From Bimastos eiseni (taxonomy: Eukaryota; Annelida; Clitellata; Crassiclitellata; Lumbricidae), in the NCBI GenBank assembly GCA_959347315.1, contig OY365814.1, positions 5,272,864-5,336,863 on the forward strand: DNA of 64,000 nt. Reading direction: 5' to 3'. Both the position numbers and the translations under genes were made by a program. Under the pieces are notes generated by a model. That model was not told the origin of the DNA. It saw only the letters and a list, made by a program, of their open reading frames with translations, and did not search any database. Positions 1 through 10,985 of the stretch are shown piece by piece (within the stretch, counting starts at the first letter, position 1; the number at the start of each line of letters is the position of its first letter).

Positions 1-86
1 AATATCAAAGCCGATCACAACACAGTTTCATGCTCTGCAATTATTTATTCAAGAAATAATTCTCTCAGAATTTCGATAATGTCATA

Positions 87-848
87 TTTATTTAGATAAT
101 CGTTTTTTTTCGTAATTTCAATGTCGTAAGAATCGTTGAAGCAGCGACTCGATCTCGCAATTTTTATGTCGTAGATCTTCCAGGTCAGTAGTAGTCCTCA
201 TAGAAGCACGATTATGCCTGCTACAACTGCAAACAGAAAAGAAAATACGACTCTTTATATCAATAAAGCCTTTTCAATCCACGGAAGATATTAATAATAT
301 ACTACACGCCTCTACCAATATAACGCAGTTAAATTCTGGATATTCGATGCTAGTGAGACATTCATATTGCCAGGGCATTTTTCTATAAAAAAGGTGCCGG
401 AACGCATCTGTATTGTCAAAAGAAATGTCAGCAAAATTAGCAACGATACCAAATAAAGTAAATTCTATAGGACACAATGATCACAATCTATTCACTTGCT
501 TGTGAATTTGAGAATGTGACAAACGGAATTGTTAAGATTTTATACCAAATTCCGCAATTTTTGCACAGCTAATATTTTTATTTTCTCGTTCCGACTGAAA
601 AAAACGCTTAAAATAATGCAGCAAATAATAATGCGAAGCTGTTGTAAATTTGCAACGCGTCTCTGTTGACGCAGAATTGGTTGAACGAAGAAATCCGAGA
701 AGCATAAACACATGGGCCAATCCCATAAGAACTTTTGAATATTAATTGAATAACTAGATACAGAAGTATATGGCGCTTGCATAACAATTATTTGTAATAA
801 CAGCGAAGCCTTACATATTATACATCCAAGTAAAGCCCACTTCATCAT
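87..848 (-). other. Possible second small secreted gene (incomplete model), copy 1
   Basis: On the minus strand an exon at 815-848 reads MMKWALLGCII and ends at a GTAAGG donor in phase 1. It resembles the start of the neighbouring peptide precursor, which also begins MMK and has a phase 1 break in its signal peptide. Farther along, a strong acceptor (TTTTCTGTTTGCAG) precedes an exon at 118-226, which in one frame reads 35 codons from a TGT to TGA and is followed by AATAAA at 87-92. A TATA-like TTTATAAAT lies near 1290. I could not find a middle exon that joins these parts in frame. It may be a decayed paralogue, an unrelated gene or chance. An identical set lies in copy 2. Confidence 0.25.
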
Positions 849-1598
849 CCTTATCAGGTCATTACGTTAGTCATTTTGTCAAGATATGTGTGATTAAGCG
901 ATGTATACCCATTACTCAGCCATTTGTCAGATTCAGTTTACATCCCACTCGTATTCCAGGTTTCGCTATATTGACTCATTTTGCTTTATTGATTTGTTTT
1001 TATTTCTTTATCCAACGACTCTTCAATGCAGTGTCTTTCCTCAGTCAATTCATCTATCGTCTCAGTTTCACACTATTAGCCCTTATCCGTGCTGAAATTT
1101 TGTTGCATCATCGCCTCAACTGTTATTTCTCGGTTTAACTCAGCAGAATTGTTCTTCCATTCAACATTTTCGAAATGCTTGTTATAAGGCGAATAATTCT
1201 CATTTCAAGAACTTTATTAATGTTACCTTAAATATACTTTCCAATTCACAAATTATCATATAGGCTATACGAGCATGCGTTCAAATTTATAAAGGCTCGT
1301 GCATATCTAAACAAACAATATTCTGCCTTCCTCCCACGAACGTGCCATTGGCTTACATACATGTACACATAAAATAAATCTGATTTCCGTCCAAGCATAA
1401 TTATGTCAAAATTATGGCCCAATATTTCAAGTATTTTGTTCCACTCAAAGACTTTGGAGCGACTCGTCTCTTTGCAGCTTCTTCCTAATCTGGAGCAGTC
1501 GGATCTTCTTCCTTCTAGATAATCCGGTTTTTGAGCTCATCATTCTACGAAAACTGCTCTCCTATGATCAGTCCTGACACTTCTAATGGACTTTAATT

Positions 1599-1604
1599 TT
1601 TATT
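1599..1604 (-). terminator. AATAAA polyadenylation signal, peptide gene copy 1
   Basis: A canonical AATAAA on the minus strand lies about 80 bases after the TAA stop at 1686-1688. It supports the exon at 1686-1735 as the terminal exon. Confidence 0.6.
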
Positions 1605-1685
1605 GTTCCTTAAACTTAGTCCTCTATAATGGCGGAGATGAACATTAGTCTAGATCCTTAGAGCGGCAGAGATCAAATTCTAAGA

Positions 1686-2237
1686 TTACGGACAGGAAAA
1701 GAACTCACGGTCGATATCGCAGCCCACTCTGAGACCTGAAACGAAAATATCAATTTTTGAATGTAATCATGTAGGTGTATGGTTTGGTCAGGATCTCTTT
1801 ATTTGGACAGGTTGGCGAGTACGATCAACTTCTGTTTTGAAAGTGGAAATGGAGAGGACGTTGGATGACATCCTTTCAGAGATTAGATGGTTTACCACGT
1901 GTGGTAATTGTTCAAAGGCGGTGGATAAAGATCTTGATAAGAAGGACATACTAGATAGATCGTGTTATCAGCATAAAGATGGCGGTCAACAGAGGAGTAC
2001 TGGTAGAGAAGGTCTAATGGTGTTGTATATCGGACGAAGAGGACTGGATCCAGGACGGAGCCTTGAATGAAACAACAGGTTGCGAGCAGTTGCTGGAGAC
2101 TTTAATAAAAATTGATCTGGGAGACAATTAGGATTATAACTGGAATAGAACTATGCCAGAAATGATAAATCAGAAAGAAAGTAAAAAAAGTAGGAGGATG
2201 ATTGTGAAAAATAGTGTCGATCGCAGCGGAGATGTCT

Positions 2238-2275
<38 letters not shown>

Positions 2276-4223
2276 GTGCTTGCTGATGGCTGATGGCTGA
2301 CGGCAGAACCAAGTTTATTCTAGGTTGAGGCATACTAGCCACGAGTTGCCACATTTTAAGTTTTTAAGAATTTAAGTTTCGAGGTTAACCCTAAAAAGTT
2401 TCGAGGTCAACCCTAAAAGAACCATGCAAAGGTGGCTGGTGAGATAAGCTGCTTAAATATACACAGACATGTAGGCCTACTGTACGCTCTCGTTCAGAAT
2501 TGTTTAGATCATACATTCAATCGAATTTATGCTACGTGTTGTAAACAAATTTGCTCCTATTATAAGAACTTACAAGCGGCCGCGCATACATCGTATCCGT
2601 AACGGTGATTGAAATTTCCAACACACAAACCAGCGCACGCGATTAGGTCGTCACCACCGTTATAGCATGAATGATCATGACGCTTCTCTCTCTCCAGCGA
2701 CTGGACATCAGCCACTGCGCCTGTATAAAATTAATTATCCACATTGTTGTGTACAGATACACAATTTCAAGATATGACATTTCTAAGATGTATCTGAATT
2801 CGGTTCAGAACAAACGTTGTCGCCACCACACGTATTTCTTATGACGTACGAGTTGCCATAACGATGTACGATCGTGAACTAATTAAAACGAAAGCGCATA
2901 ATGAATTCGAACTCTTGACATTGAGAATGGACGTTGATGTCAAGTTCTTCAACTATATTTATGCAGCCAGGAACGTTTGATATCAGGTTAGGAGCTTCTG
3001 ATGTCTAGTGATCAACTCAAAGGTCATTACATCATTTAACGACATTGCGTCGAACTCTAATATATTACAGAGGAATCGCTGACGTCAGATTAGACGCTTT
3101 TGGATTTTGCCTGAATGTCCCAAATCTAGTTTAATGTCGTTTGATTTCGTTTAATACAACGCTAGCACGCACATTGAAGCTATACGAAATCGAGTCGATC
3201 TTGCGTAGCAAATAACATCACCATCGGTCTTAGCAGAGAAAATGAGTCTGAATTTAAGTTTCGAGGTTAATAACGATGATATCTTGTTTGTACTTTAACA
3301 GATCAATCAATCACTGGACCTCTGGACTCGTTCCTCATGTGAAATGAATGTGGTGAAGTGTAAACAAATGTGCTACCTTTGTCGCTAACAATTTTTATTT
3401 AACTCTGTACCGTGTGATTGTGAGTTATTGCAATAAGCATTTCAATGATTTCATCGAACTCACTTTCGTAGCAACGATTGAAGCGGTAAATTCCTTAGCA
3501 TGACACTCAAATTTTAATATTAAATAGATATTGTCTTACACTGGATAACCAGGAGCATGAGAAGTCCAAAGAAAACGACTTGCTTCATCTGAAAATGATA
3601 CAATAAATGATGCAGATCAACATTTCGCATTCCTTAATGATCAGTATGATTTTTTAGGTCAGCATGAGACTTGAAGGATTAGGAGAAGAACATTCGACAA
3701 GAAACGTTTGGGAAATTGTGAAAAAAGCGAGAGGGAGAATAGACAGAGAAACACAGTTACTGAAGAGACAGAGAATTTGTTTTCGTTTCAACACATTCCA
3801 CGGGTGGGGTATTGGCGGTGCATTAATCATAGCCGAGTTGGCTAAGGGCGTAGTTGGAGCAGAACTCCTTATGAAAATTTCTGCCCTGGCGGCAATTTGT
3901 ACCTCAACCTCTCTGTTGACAGTCGATTATACCACCGCACACCGCTTACGTCTGTGTCATCATGTTCAGTGAAACTAACATGTTTGAACCCTACATCTGA
4001 CTCACATCTTAAAATCTTCCAACATTCTCAAATCCTTATTTCAGATGGTCTATATTTCAGAGCTATAGTGTCACACGCTCATCATAATTGTCTTCACCAT
4101 TCTTATCTATAGGTCCCAATTCAATCTACTATCATCAGTTATCCTCTCATTTTCACTCGGCACATGTTGCATGCTTCTATGGCACTGAAAAGTCTCGTTG
4201 AGGAAATAAATCAATCTTACCAT
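1686..4223 (-). CDS. Secreted cysteine-rich peptide precursor (AMP/toxin-like), copy 1; four exons
   Basis: Coding exons on the minus strand are 4221-4223 (the start ATG only, context ACAATG), 3540-3588, 2574-2720 and 1686-1735. All introns are GT-AG (GTAAGA, GTAAGA and GTAAGT donors; TTTTCAG, ATACAG and GTTTCAG acceptors) and phases agree (0, 1, 1). The deduced precursor is 82 residues. It has a hydrophobic signal peptide (core VVFFGLLMLLVIQ) with likely cleavage after an AVA box at residue 21, then a 10-residue propeptide ending EKR, a dibasic furin-type site, then a 51-residue mature region with cysteines at mature positions 5, 15, 19, 32, 36, 41 and 50, including CAGLC and CAAAC. Secretion and maturation by a proprotein convertase are inferred. 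The layout resembles echinoderm cysteine-rich antimicrobial peptide precursors, as I recall them, but I cannot assign a family. The seven cysteines are odd in number. If the last donor is not used, the frame runs KFL then stop. Confidence 0.75.
2237..2272. repeat. (AG)n microsatellite in intron 3, copy 1
   Basis: A pure AG run. The copy 2 equivalent at about 12376-12417 is about 10 bases longer and is the only length difference seen between the two blocks. Confidence 0.95.
2368..3270. repeat. 21-bp direct repeat pair flanking the mature-peptide exon
   Basis: The 21-base word beginning GAATTTAAGTTTCG occurs at 2368-2388 and again at 3250-3270, in the two introns either side of the exon at 2574-2720. 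A degenerate third copy of its core follows at 2396. The same pair exists in copy 2. It may be a relic of recombination or of a mobile insertion. Confidence 0.8.
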
Positions 4224-4312
4224 TGTCGCGAAGTAAGGCTTCTGTCGTGAAAGCTAAGAGCACCTGTTCAGGTAAGAGTCAGCTTGTCGATGTTCGAAGA
4301 CACCCAGCAAGT

Positions 4313-4322
4313 GGAATATATA
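4313..4322 (-). promoter_or_regulatory. TATA box of peptide gene copy 1
   Basis: Minus-strand CTATATATTCC lies about 90 bases upstream of the start ATG at 4221-4223. Initiation would be expected about 30 bases downstream, near 4285-4290, giving a short 5' leader of about 65 bases with no other ATG. At least 250 bases upstream of the box are also duplicated in copy 2, so both copies should share proximal control elements. Confidence 0.55.
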
Positions 4323-4589
4323 GCGGATTGTGACAAGGGCGCAGTTCCAGCTGTTGCTCTTGCGACTATCTTGTTTACAAGCGACACGTCATGCTCTGAT
4401 CATAGAGACTCGATTAGATATCGACCAAATCGAAGATCACCACATCAGGCGGATCCGTTTTCAGCCAAAGAAGCACGTTCTGTTATTGTCGAATACTCAC
4501 CACCTTCACCCCATTTAAATATTCGATGGCCTGATTCGCTTGTTTTTCATCCACGTGTTTTCCATACTGCGTGCGCCATCTTCGCTTAA

Positions 4590-4775
4590 CCCGGTCGCTT
4601 AACCTTTGCTTAACGACTTTGCCGCCACCAGTTCATTTCTGGGTCATGATTCCTACGCGTTTTAGCCGACATTTTGTCATTCTTCGTACCAACACTCCTC
4701 AACTATGCGGCGATACCGGTCGCTGACAATCTAGCGGTATTCAAACCTACTCTGTGGTTCTGAAGCTGAAATTGT
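4590..4775. repeat. Diverged right flank of the duplication, copy 1 side
   Basis: This stretch aligns with 14735-14916 at much lower identity than the block before it. Shared words include GCTTAACCTTTGCTTAACGA, CTGACAATCTAGC and GGTTCTGAAG. Beyond it, AG-rich tracts at 4776-5060 and 15280-15540 also share words such as GAGACATACAG, implying an older duplication under the recent one. Confidence 0.8.
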
Positions 4776-4799
4776 TTGAATGAGAGAATGACAGAGAAA

Positions 4800-4959
4800 A
4801 AGAAACAGGCAGACAGACAGACAGACAGACACACAGACAAACAGACAAGCAGAGACATACAGACAGACAGACATACAGGGACAGAGCGAGAGACAGAAAC
4901 AGAAAAGAAGACAGACAGAAACAGCTGGACAGAGAGAGAGAGAGAGCGTAAGATAGAGA

Positions 4960-5004
<45 letters not shown>
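4800..5004. repeat. (AGAC)n and (AG)n low-complexity tract
   Basis: Tetranucleotide AGAC repeats grade into pure AG runs. Long open frames here are translations of the repeat, not genes. Confidence 0.95.
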
Positions 5005-5007
<3 letters not shown>

Positions 5008-5213
5008 CAGTAATTCAAAGATATAGCGACAGCGAGAGTAGAATGGACAGATACAGTCGATAAGCGTTAGAGGCAGACTGAGAGCTGGGCCTGAACAATA
5101 GTAAAAAGGCCACAAGACAGTAACCAGGTAGGCTTATGCATGTGTGCCTGTTTGTATGAACATAGTGTATTTGCGCAAGTAGTCCACATATTGCATTTTA
5201 TTCTTTGTATAAA

Positions 5214-5595
5214 TATATATGTATGTATGTACGTATGTACGTACGTATACATGCATGTATGCATGAATGTAAATATATGGTGTATGTATATATGCATGTA
5301 TGTATGTACATATGTATGAATGTATTTATTTATGTATGTATTTATTTATGTATGTACATATCTATGTATGTATGTATGTATGTATGTATGAATGTATGAA
5401 TGTATGTGTGTATGTATGTATGTATGTATGTATGTATGTAGGTATGTATGTATGTATGAATGTATGTATGTATGTAGGCATATATGTACGTACGTATGTA
5501 TGTATGTATGTATATTTGTATGTATGTATATATGTATGTTGTATGTATGTATGTATGTCTGTCTGTATGTATATGTGTGGATACGTATATTCGTG
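5214..5595. repeat. (GTAT)n microsatellite
   Basis: About 380 bases of degenerate GTAT repeats. It is open in several frames on both strands as Tyr-Met-Cys-Val or His-Ile-Tyr-Thr patterns. These are repeat artefacts. Confidence 0.97.
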
Positions 5596-5599
5596 TGCA

Positions 5600-6925
5600 T
5601 ATATTTTTTTTTCTTTCTGCGGCCGTTCGATAATAACCGTAGATCTGTGTTTAGTATCGAAATTAATTTCAGATTCGTGCCCTACAGGATCGTTAAAGTC
5701 TACCATCTAGACATTATCGGTTAGGATCCAGCCGAGCTTCTTCTCATGAATTAGTAAGTTAATTTTAAGAGCTTTTGGAAGATGAAATAATAACCAGAAA
5801 ACAGTATTATTATGTCAAGAGTGTCCGAAGAATGCAGTCAACCCGCTTTCTCCCTCTCCATAAAACGGATCAACATTCAAAGTTCTTCTTCTTTCTTATC
5901 TATCAACTGTTTTCACTGTATGACGTATCATCTACAGAAAAGACTCAGATTTCAAATTTAACTTTCCAATTAATTCAATCCGAGGAAATATCAACTTAAC
6001 TCGCAAATATCGATGAAAGAGCACACAACGTTAATCTGCCATATACTTTAACTCGAAAAAGACTACTAATGTTGCATGTCAACATCTATCTTCAAATTTC
6101 GCGCCCACTGACATCAGCACGTGCACAGCCAATACATCAGTGGCCTGAGGCCTGAAAATCGATCGTCGCTTAGCAACTTAAATCTGCGCGAAGTGCCTAC
6201 GACAAGCATTAAGAATATTTCGACTGAATATATATTTATTAATATATATATATATACTAATAATTTATGCGATCTGAACTAAGCAGTGTCCAACATGCGT
6301 TGACAAATGCACAAATCGCGCATAATTATTTGCAAATCTCTGCTTGAAGTTTTTTCTGATGCCTTTCTTCGCCATTTTTATGTCTTTTTATTTATTCTGA
6401 AATTTGATATCGCTAGAGGCGTAGATAGGGGGCAGAGGCGGACATGTGTCGCAGGGCGCCGAGTTGGAGGGTCGCCAAAATGAGGATTACAACATTATTT
6501 TTTTCTGATATTTTGATGCAAATTACATGTAATTTAACCCAACTAAGTAAGTAAGATTAAATTTTGATCTCATTACCGACAGGTTGTCAAACATGATTTC
6601 GGCGCCCATGGGCGAGACTGATCAGTAATCGTTAAGGGTTCGTAAGACAGAATAGTCCTGACCTATTTCCAAATCTACGCATTTCACTGCAAATTCTGCT
6701 AACAATTGCTGTTTCAATTGCAAGCTGCGAGCGGTCTGTCAGGCAAATTGAAGCCAATTATGTCGTATTTGCGAGTTTCAACGGGTCAATATTGTCTCAT
6801 CGATCTTGCTCTTCTTAGCGTCGAACGAGAAACATTGAAGAAAACAAAATTTATATTTTGCTAACGTTATTGACCAATTTGCGATCGCTAAATCAACAAA
6901 AAGTAACCTTTTAGATTGTCTATTC
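5600..6925. other. Intergenic, no supported gene
   Basis: I see no convincing exon. A GC-rich patch at about 6415-6625 (GGCGTAGATAGGGGGCAGAGG, later GGCGCCCATGGGCGAG) resembles hAT-type terminal sequence, but I could not pair its ends. An (AT)n run lies at about 6230-6256. Confidence 0.5.
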
Positions 6926-6929
6926 ATTC

Positions 6930-7110
6930 ATTCGTTATATAGATTTACATAACGCACATTAAAGACTACTACTCAGGAGCGCTCCCGACTCCAGCACGGT
7001 TAGCAGAACAGTTTTAAGGCGAGTATAAAATGAGTGTCAGTGGATCCTTGGCGACAATCGCAACGCCAACTGGAGCATGATCCAGAGCGAGGGGCCAACC
7101 ACTGAGAATA
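6930..7110 (-). mobile_element. 5'-truncated LINE 3' end (same family as 60055-60915)
   Basis: The stretch matches the 3' end of the LINE at 60 kb, sharing ACTCAGGAGCGCT, TTTTAAGGCGAGTATAAAA and AGAGCGAGGGGCCAA. Its minus-strand tail is a short (ATGA)n tract typical of L2/CR1-type elements. No coding sequence remains. Confidence 0.65.
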
Positions 7111-7147
7111 CTAATAATATAAGTATAAATAGCGTACAGATATATCT

Positions 7148-8012
7148 GAAATGACGTCACGCAATTACGGACGAATGTTTACCCCTTCCACTCGTCGAAC
7201 GCCGTCTCAAAAATTAACCCCCTGAAATATGATGTCGCAAAGCTCTACATCCTTCCGGATAAACAACAGACGTCGAGAATGTCATATGCACAATTTCTTA
7301 AAATTATCAAACAAAGTAGGGTCTACTTATAACTATAAAAATACTTACAACTATATAGTGAAACGATGAATAATGAAGATGGTAGAATTATTACACTCAT
7401 TATGCAATACACAAGATGAAAAACTATGGTAGAATCATTACATTTTAAAAGATGTTTGATAATAATTAACTTTAACCCATCCAAACTGTATGCCTCTACA
7501 TTCACCCACGAAGAATCAAAAATCGCTTCATGGAGCCTAAATAAGGAGAGCTTTGGCCACATCACCCAGTTCAATGGATATTCCATTCACATCTAGCCCT
7601 ATGCGTCTATCCAATTTACTCACCGTCTCTCAATAATATTTACTTTGTTTGCGATTACGACCATTATTGGTTTACGTTGCCGACGTGCGACGACTTTCTG
7701 TGGCCTGATACTTTTGGGCGGCCTAATTGATTCCTGCTTGTGTGTTACAACATGGCGGCTTAACTTCCAAAGCCAAAGAATTGACACAGTGTATAAAAAA
7801 ATGCAATGATCATAATTAATTTTGTTGCATTGTAGTAAACAATTGCGGTTTATTAAGTAAAACCTGTTTGAATGACACAAAAATTTAAACTGCGAATTTT
7901 GATGTTTGATGTGATGTCACACTTCTTATATCCTCTCCCCTCGTCACGCTTCGACACAATGTGCGACCTACTCCTACTAGGCAAATGATGTCATTTATGG
8001 ACGGCCCCAAAG
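7148..8012. mobile_element. Dispersed repeat with TGACGTCA-containing inverted ends, copy A
   Basis: One of three related copies in the window (others at 19153-20163 and about 57700-58062). The left end has AAATGACGTCACGCAAT and the right end TGATGTCATTTATGGACGG, an imperfect inverted pair built around the TGACGTCA palindrome. The interior shares GTGGCCTG, GATTGATTCCTGCTTGTGTG and GCAATRATCATAATTA with the other copies. No transposase was seen, so it looks non-autonomous. A coding-looking minus frame at 7885-8157 is repeat sequence. Confidence 0.7.
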
Positions 8013-8164
8013 GGGCGCCAATTGCGTAGTTTGTTTCCGGGCGAATAATACCCATGCAACGACTCTGGATATCGCCCTTCTTCCACCATCTTATGCTTAG
8101 ACGTGCACACGCCTCGACGGCACAATTGCAGCTGCACTTCAGAGCAATTGTGCGCAAAGAACTA

Positions 8165-8415
8165 TAATTGTCTTATTATTGTTATTATTATTGTTATTCT
8201 TCTTCTTATTATTATTATTATTTTTATTATTAATTTTTGTGTTCATTGTTCTGGAATGGTTAGTCTTCGCGGATGGTTTTATTGGTGGAGAAAGTGCTAC
8301 TTTTTATTATTTTTATTATTATCATTATTATTTTTATTATTATTATCATTTTCATTATTATTATCGTTATTATTATTATTATGATTATTATTAGTAGTAG
8401 TAGTAGTAGTACGTT
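8165..8415. repeat. (ATT)n and (AGT)n microsatellite
   Basis: A tract of ATT triplets with interruptions, ending in six or so AGT triplets. Leucine-, isoleucine- or tyrosine-rich frames across it are artefacts. Confidence 0.95.
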
Positions 8416-8419
8416 CAAT

Positions 8420-10137
8420 ATCGTAGAGTTGATAAATCGTTTTGTCAGATTCTAATTCAGCTTTAATCTCTTTTAGGCCTACTCATTTCTTAAATTCAAG
8501 GCATTTTTACTCATTGCTAGTCTTCTCTTGATTTCTACATGACACTTTGCATCAATCGTGATCATTCCTCAAAGAATAACAGGTGAGAGAAATTCCGAAT
8601 GTGCTACAATTTCTTCCTATCCATTGTGATCTTTAGGCTCGCTGATTTTTTATCAGCTCTATGATTAGATGATCGACTATATGTTATGTGGGTCTACAGA
8701 TGATGAACGAGAACGCAAAATGTGATAGGACCTATACATTCTCTTTTCTATAGGGTGAACTTTAGATAAGAAGTGTTTCGTGGCGAAATAGAGAAACCGA
8801 AGATCGCTGTTGTTCTTTAATGCGGTGAAGTTGACGGGGCATAAGGAACAGTGGCAAGCGTTTGTTATTAATCCATGATACACAGTGTTCGGTCGTGGTG
8901 ATTCCTTTAGGAACTCTGCGCAATGCTTTTCAACGATTCTCTTAAATTAAATCGTTGGTTTGTCATTTTTAATGACTGGACCTTTAGCAGTTACTAATGA
9001 TTCACCATGAGTTTCCTTTATGTCAAATTACTTACACTGCAGAAGCCTTCCAAGAGTTAAATGAGGCACTGTAGACAGGCCCGTTGCCACCAATATTTGC
9101 GGCACCCAATCTAAATCCAAACTATGTGTAAGTGGCCTCGACCGTTGAGCAGCTCTGCGTTTCTTTTGACACAGGTTGCATTTGCTCTCCACTTCCAATC
9201 TAAGGATGGGCCCAAGCTCACTAACCTTAAGTATACAACATATGGCACTACATTATGCGTTTAAAATTGAAATTATAAATGAATTTTATTCCCGAAAACT
9301 GATACATGAGTATTTCGCAACCGTCTATTTCAGATCACTTGTCTTTTACTGTCTCGCACTGTCTTGGACCTATAATGTCTCGGTCTTGTCGGTCTTGGTA
9401 ATTCACTGTCTCGGTCTTGGTGCCTCACTGTCTCGGTCTCGTTTTAGTCTCGAAGTTCCAAGTCCTGCATACAAGTCTGATAACATTCATTACAGACTAT
9501 AACATCAGTTAAAAATTGTTTTGCCATGTGTCAATTAGTAGAGGCTGAATTCATAGCTGAATGAAATCTTTGCGGACCATTTTGAATTGGACAGAGATAT
9601 TTTCATTTTTAATGTAATGATGCATGCAGGGGTAGATTTACTTATAAATTATATCGTTTCAGATTTAATTTGGATTAATAGGGCAGGACTGGCAGGACAG
9701 GCGTATAATAATTAGGCCAGTGTCATGCCATTTCCTATGTGTAGGTGTAACCCCAGCTATTTCCTAAAGGCCATGAACAATGCCTACGATTAAGGAATCG
9801 TTGATAACTTCAGCAAATAGATTTGTGACAAGATACAGTAATGAAATGATCATGAGAGTAGGGCAGATATACATGTAGCCCTTTTCCAGACCTTTAGTAA
9901 TATCACGTGTAACATGGTAGCATTGACTGAACGACCTTGTAGGAGTATTTTGTATGCGGCTGTAGTATAAATTGCGAAAGAGGTTGAGTCTCAGGAATTC
10001 AAGCAGTAAGTAGCATCATTAGAAGAAGACGGTATTTTATCGACTAGTGCTTGTGCCGCCCGGCATCATGATTGTTTGTCTAATCTCAAACAAATCTCCA
10101 TTTAATTTTCAGTACCATTGGCGATTTTGCATTTTAA
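8420..10137. other. Intergenic, no supported gene
   Basis: No exon could be supported. A degenerate tandem array of CTGTCTCGGTCTTG-type words lies at about 9340-9455. This is the spacer between the two large duplicated blocks. Confidence 0.6.
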
Positions 10138-10223
10138 AATATCAAAGCCGATCACAACACAGTTTCATGCTCTGCAATTATTTATTCAAGAAATAATTCT
10201 CTCAGAATTTCGATAATGTCATA

Positions 10224-10985
10224 TTTATTTAGATAATCGTTTTTTTTCGTAATTTCAATGTCGTAAGAATCGTTGAAGCAGCGACTCGATCTCGCAATTT
10301 TTATGTCGTAGATCTTCCAGGTCAGTAGTAGTCCTCATAGAAGCACGATTATGCCTGCTACAACTGCAAACAGAAAAGAAAATACGACTCTTTATATCAA
10401 TAAAGCCTTTTCAATCCACGGAAGATATTAATAATATACTACACGCCTCTACCAATATAACGCAGTTAAATTCTGGATATTCGATGCTAGTGAGACATTC
10501 ATATTGCCAGGGCATTTTTCTATAAAAAAGGTGCCGGAACGCATCTGTATTGTCAAAAGAAATGTCAGCAAAATTAGCAACGATACCAAATAAAGTAAAT
10601 TCTATAGGACACAATGATCACAATCTATTCACTTGCTTGTGAATTTGAGAATGTGACAAACGGAATTGTTAAGATTTTATACCAAATTCCGCAATTTTTG
10701 CACAGCTAATATTTTTATTTTCTCGTTCCGACTGAAAAAAACGCTTAAAATAATGCAGCAAATAATAATGCGAAGCTGTTGTAAATTTGCAACGCGTCTC
10801 TGTTGACGCAGAATTGGTTGAACGAAGAAATCCGAGAAGCATAAACACATGGGCCAATCCCATAAGAACTTTTGAATATTAATTGAATAACTAGATACAG
10901 AAGTATATGGCGCTTGCATAACAATTATTTGTAATAACAGCGAAGCCTTACATATTATACATCCAAGTAAAGCCCACTTCATCAT
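10224..10985 (-). other. Possible second small secreted gene (incomplete model), copy 2
   Basis: Exact duplicate of the candidate at 87-848: the MMK signal-like exon lies at 952-985 within 10 kb coordinates (10952-10985) and the terminal exon candidate at 10255-10363. It shares the same missing middle exon, so the duplication adds no independent support. Confidence 0.22.

Larger units (their letters stand above)
1..4575. repeat. Large near-identical duplication, copy 1
   Basis: Bases 1-4575 reappear at 10138-14722, offset by 10137 before the AG microsatellite and 10147 after it. By eye the copies differ by only a few substitutions (for example at 2315, 2516 and 2891) and by about 10 bases of (AG)n length. 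The left edge is cut by the window, so the unit may be longer. The block contains one complete minus-strand secreted-peptide gene. It could be a recent segmental duplication, a gene-conversion tract or an assembly duplication of two alleles. Confidence 0.95.

Noticed and set aside
198..226. Membrane-helix-like minus frame (VAGIIVLL, TGA, GLLLTWKIYDIKI) that could suggest a TGA recoded as selenocysteine
   Set aside because: There is no SECIS-like structure or homologue in view, and the overlapping frame from the same acceptor stays open to a stop just before AATAAA, a simpler reading.
532..726. A 64-codon minus frame with a signal-peptide-like start (MGLAHVFMLLGFLRS)
   Set aside because: It lies between candidate splice sites, has only two cysteines and no supporting signals; kept only as part of the uncertain second gene region.
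3664..3972. A 102-codon plus frame (and its duplicate at 13811)
   Set aside because: It runs antisense through intron 1 of the peptide gene, has no recognisable motif, and duplication of the block explains its conservation.
4284..4589. A 101-codon plus frame antisense to the promoter region
   Set aside because: The copies diverge at the end of the block, there is no motif, and it overlaps the TATA box and leader of the minus-strand gene.
5067..5724. Long Tyr-Met-Cys-Val and His-Thr-Ile-Tyr frames on both strands
   Set aside because: Translations of the GTAT microsatellite.
8103..8455. Leu/Ile/Tyr-rich hydrophobic frames
   Set aside because: Translations of an ATT microsatellite; not membrane proteins.
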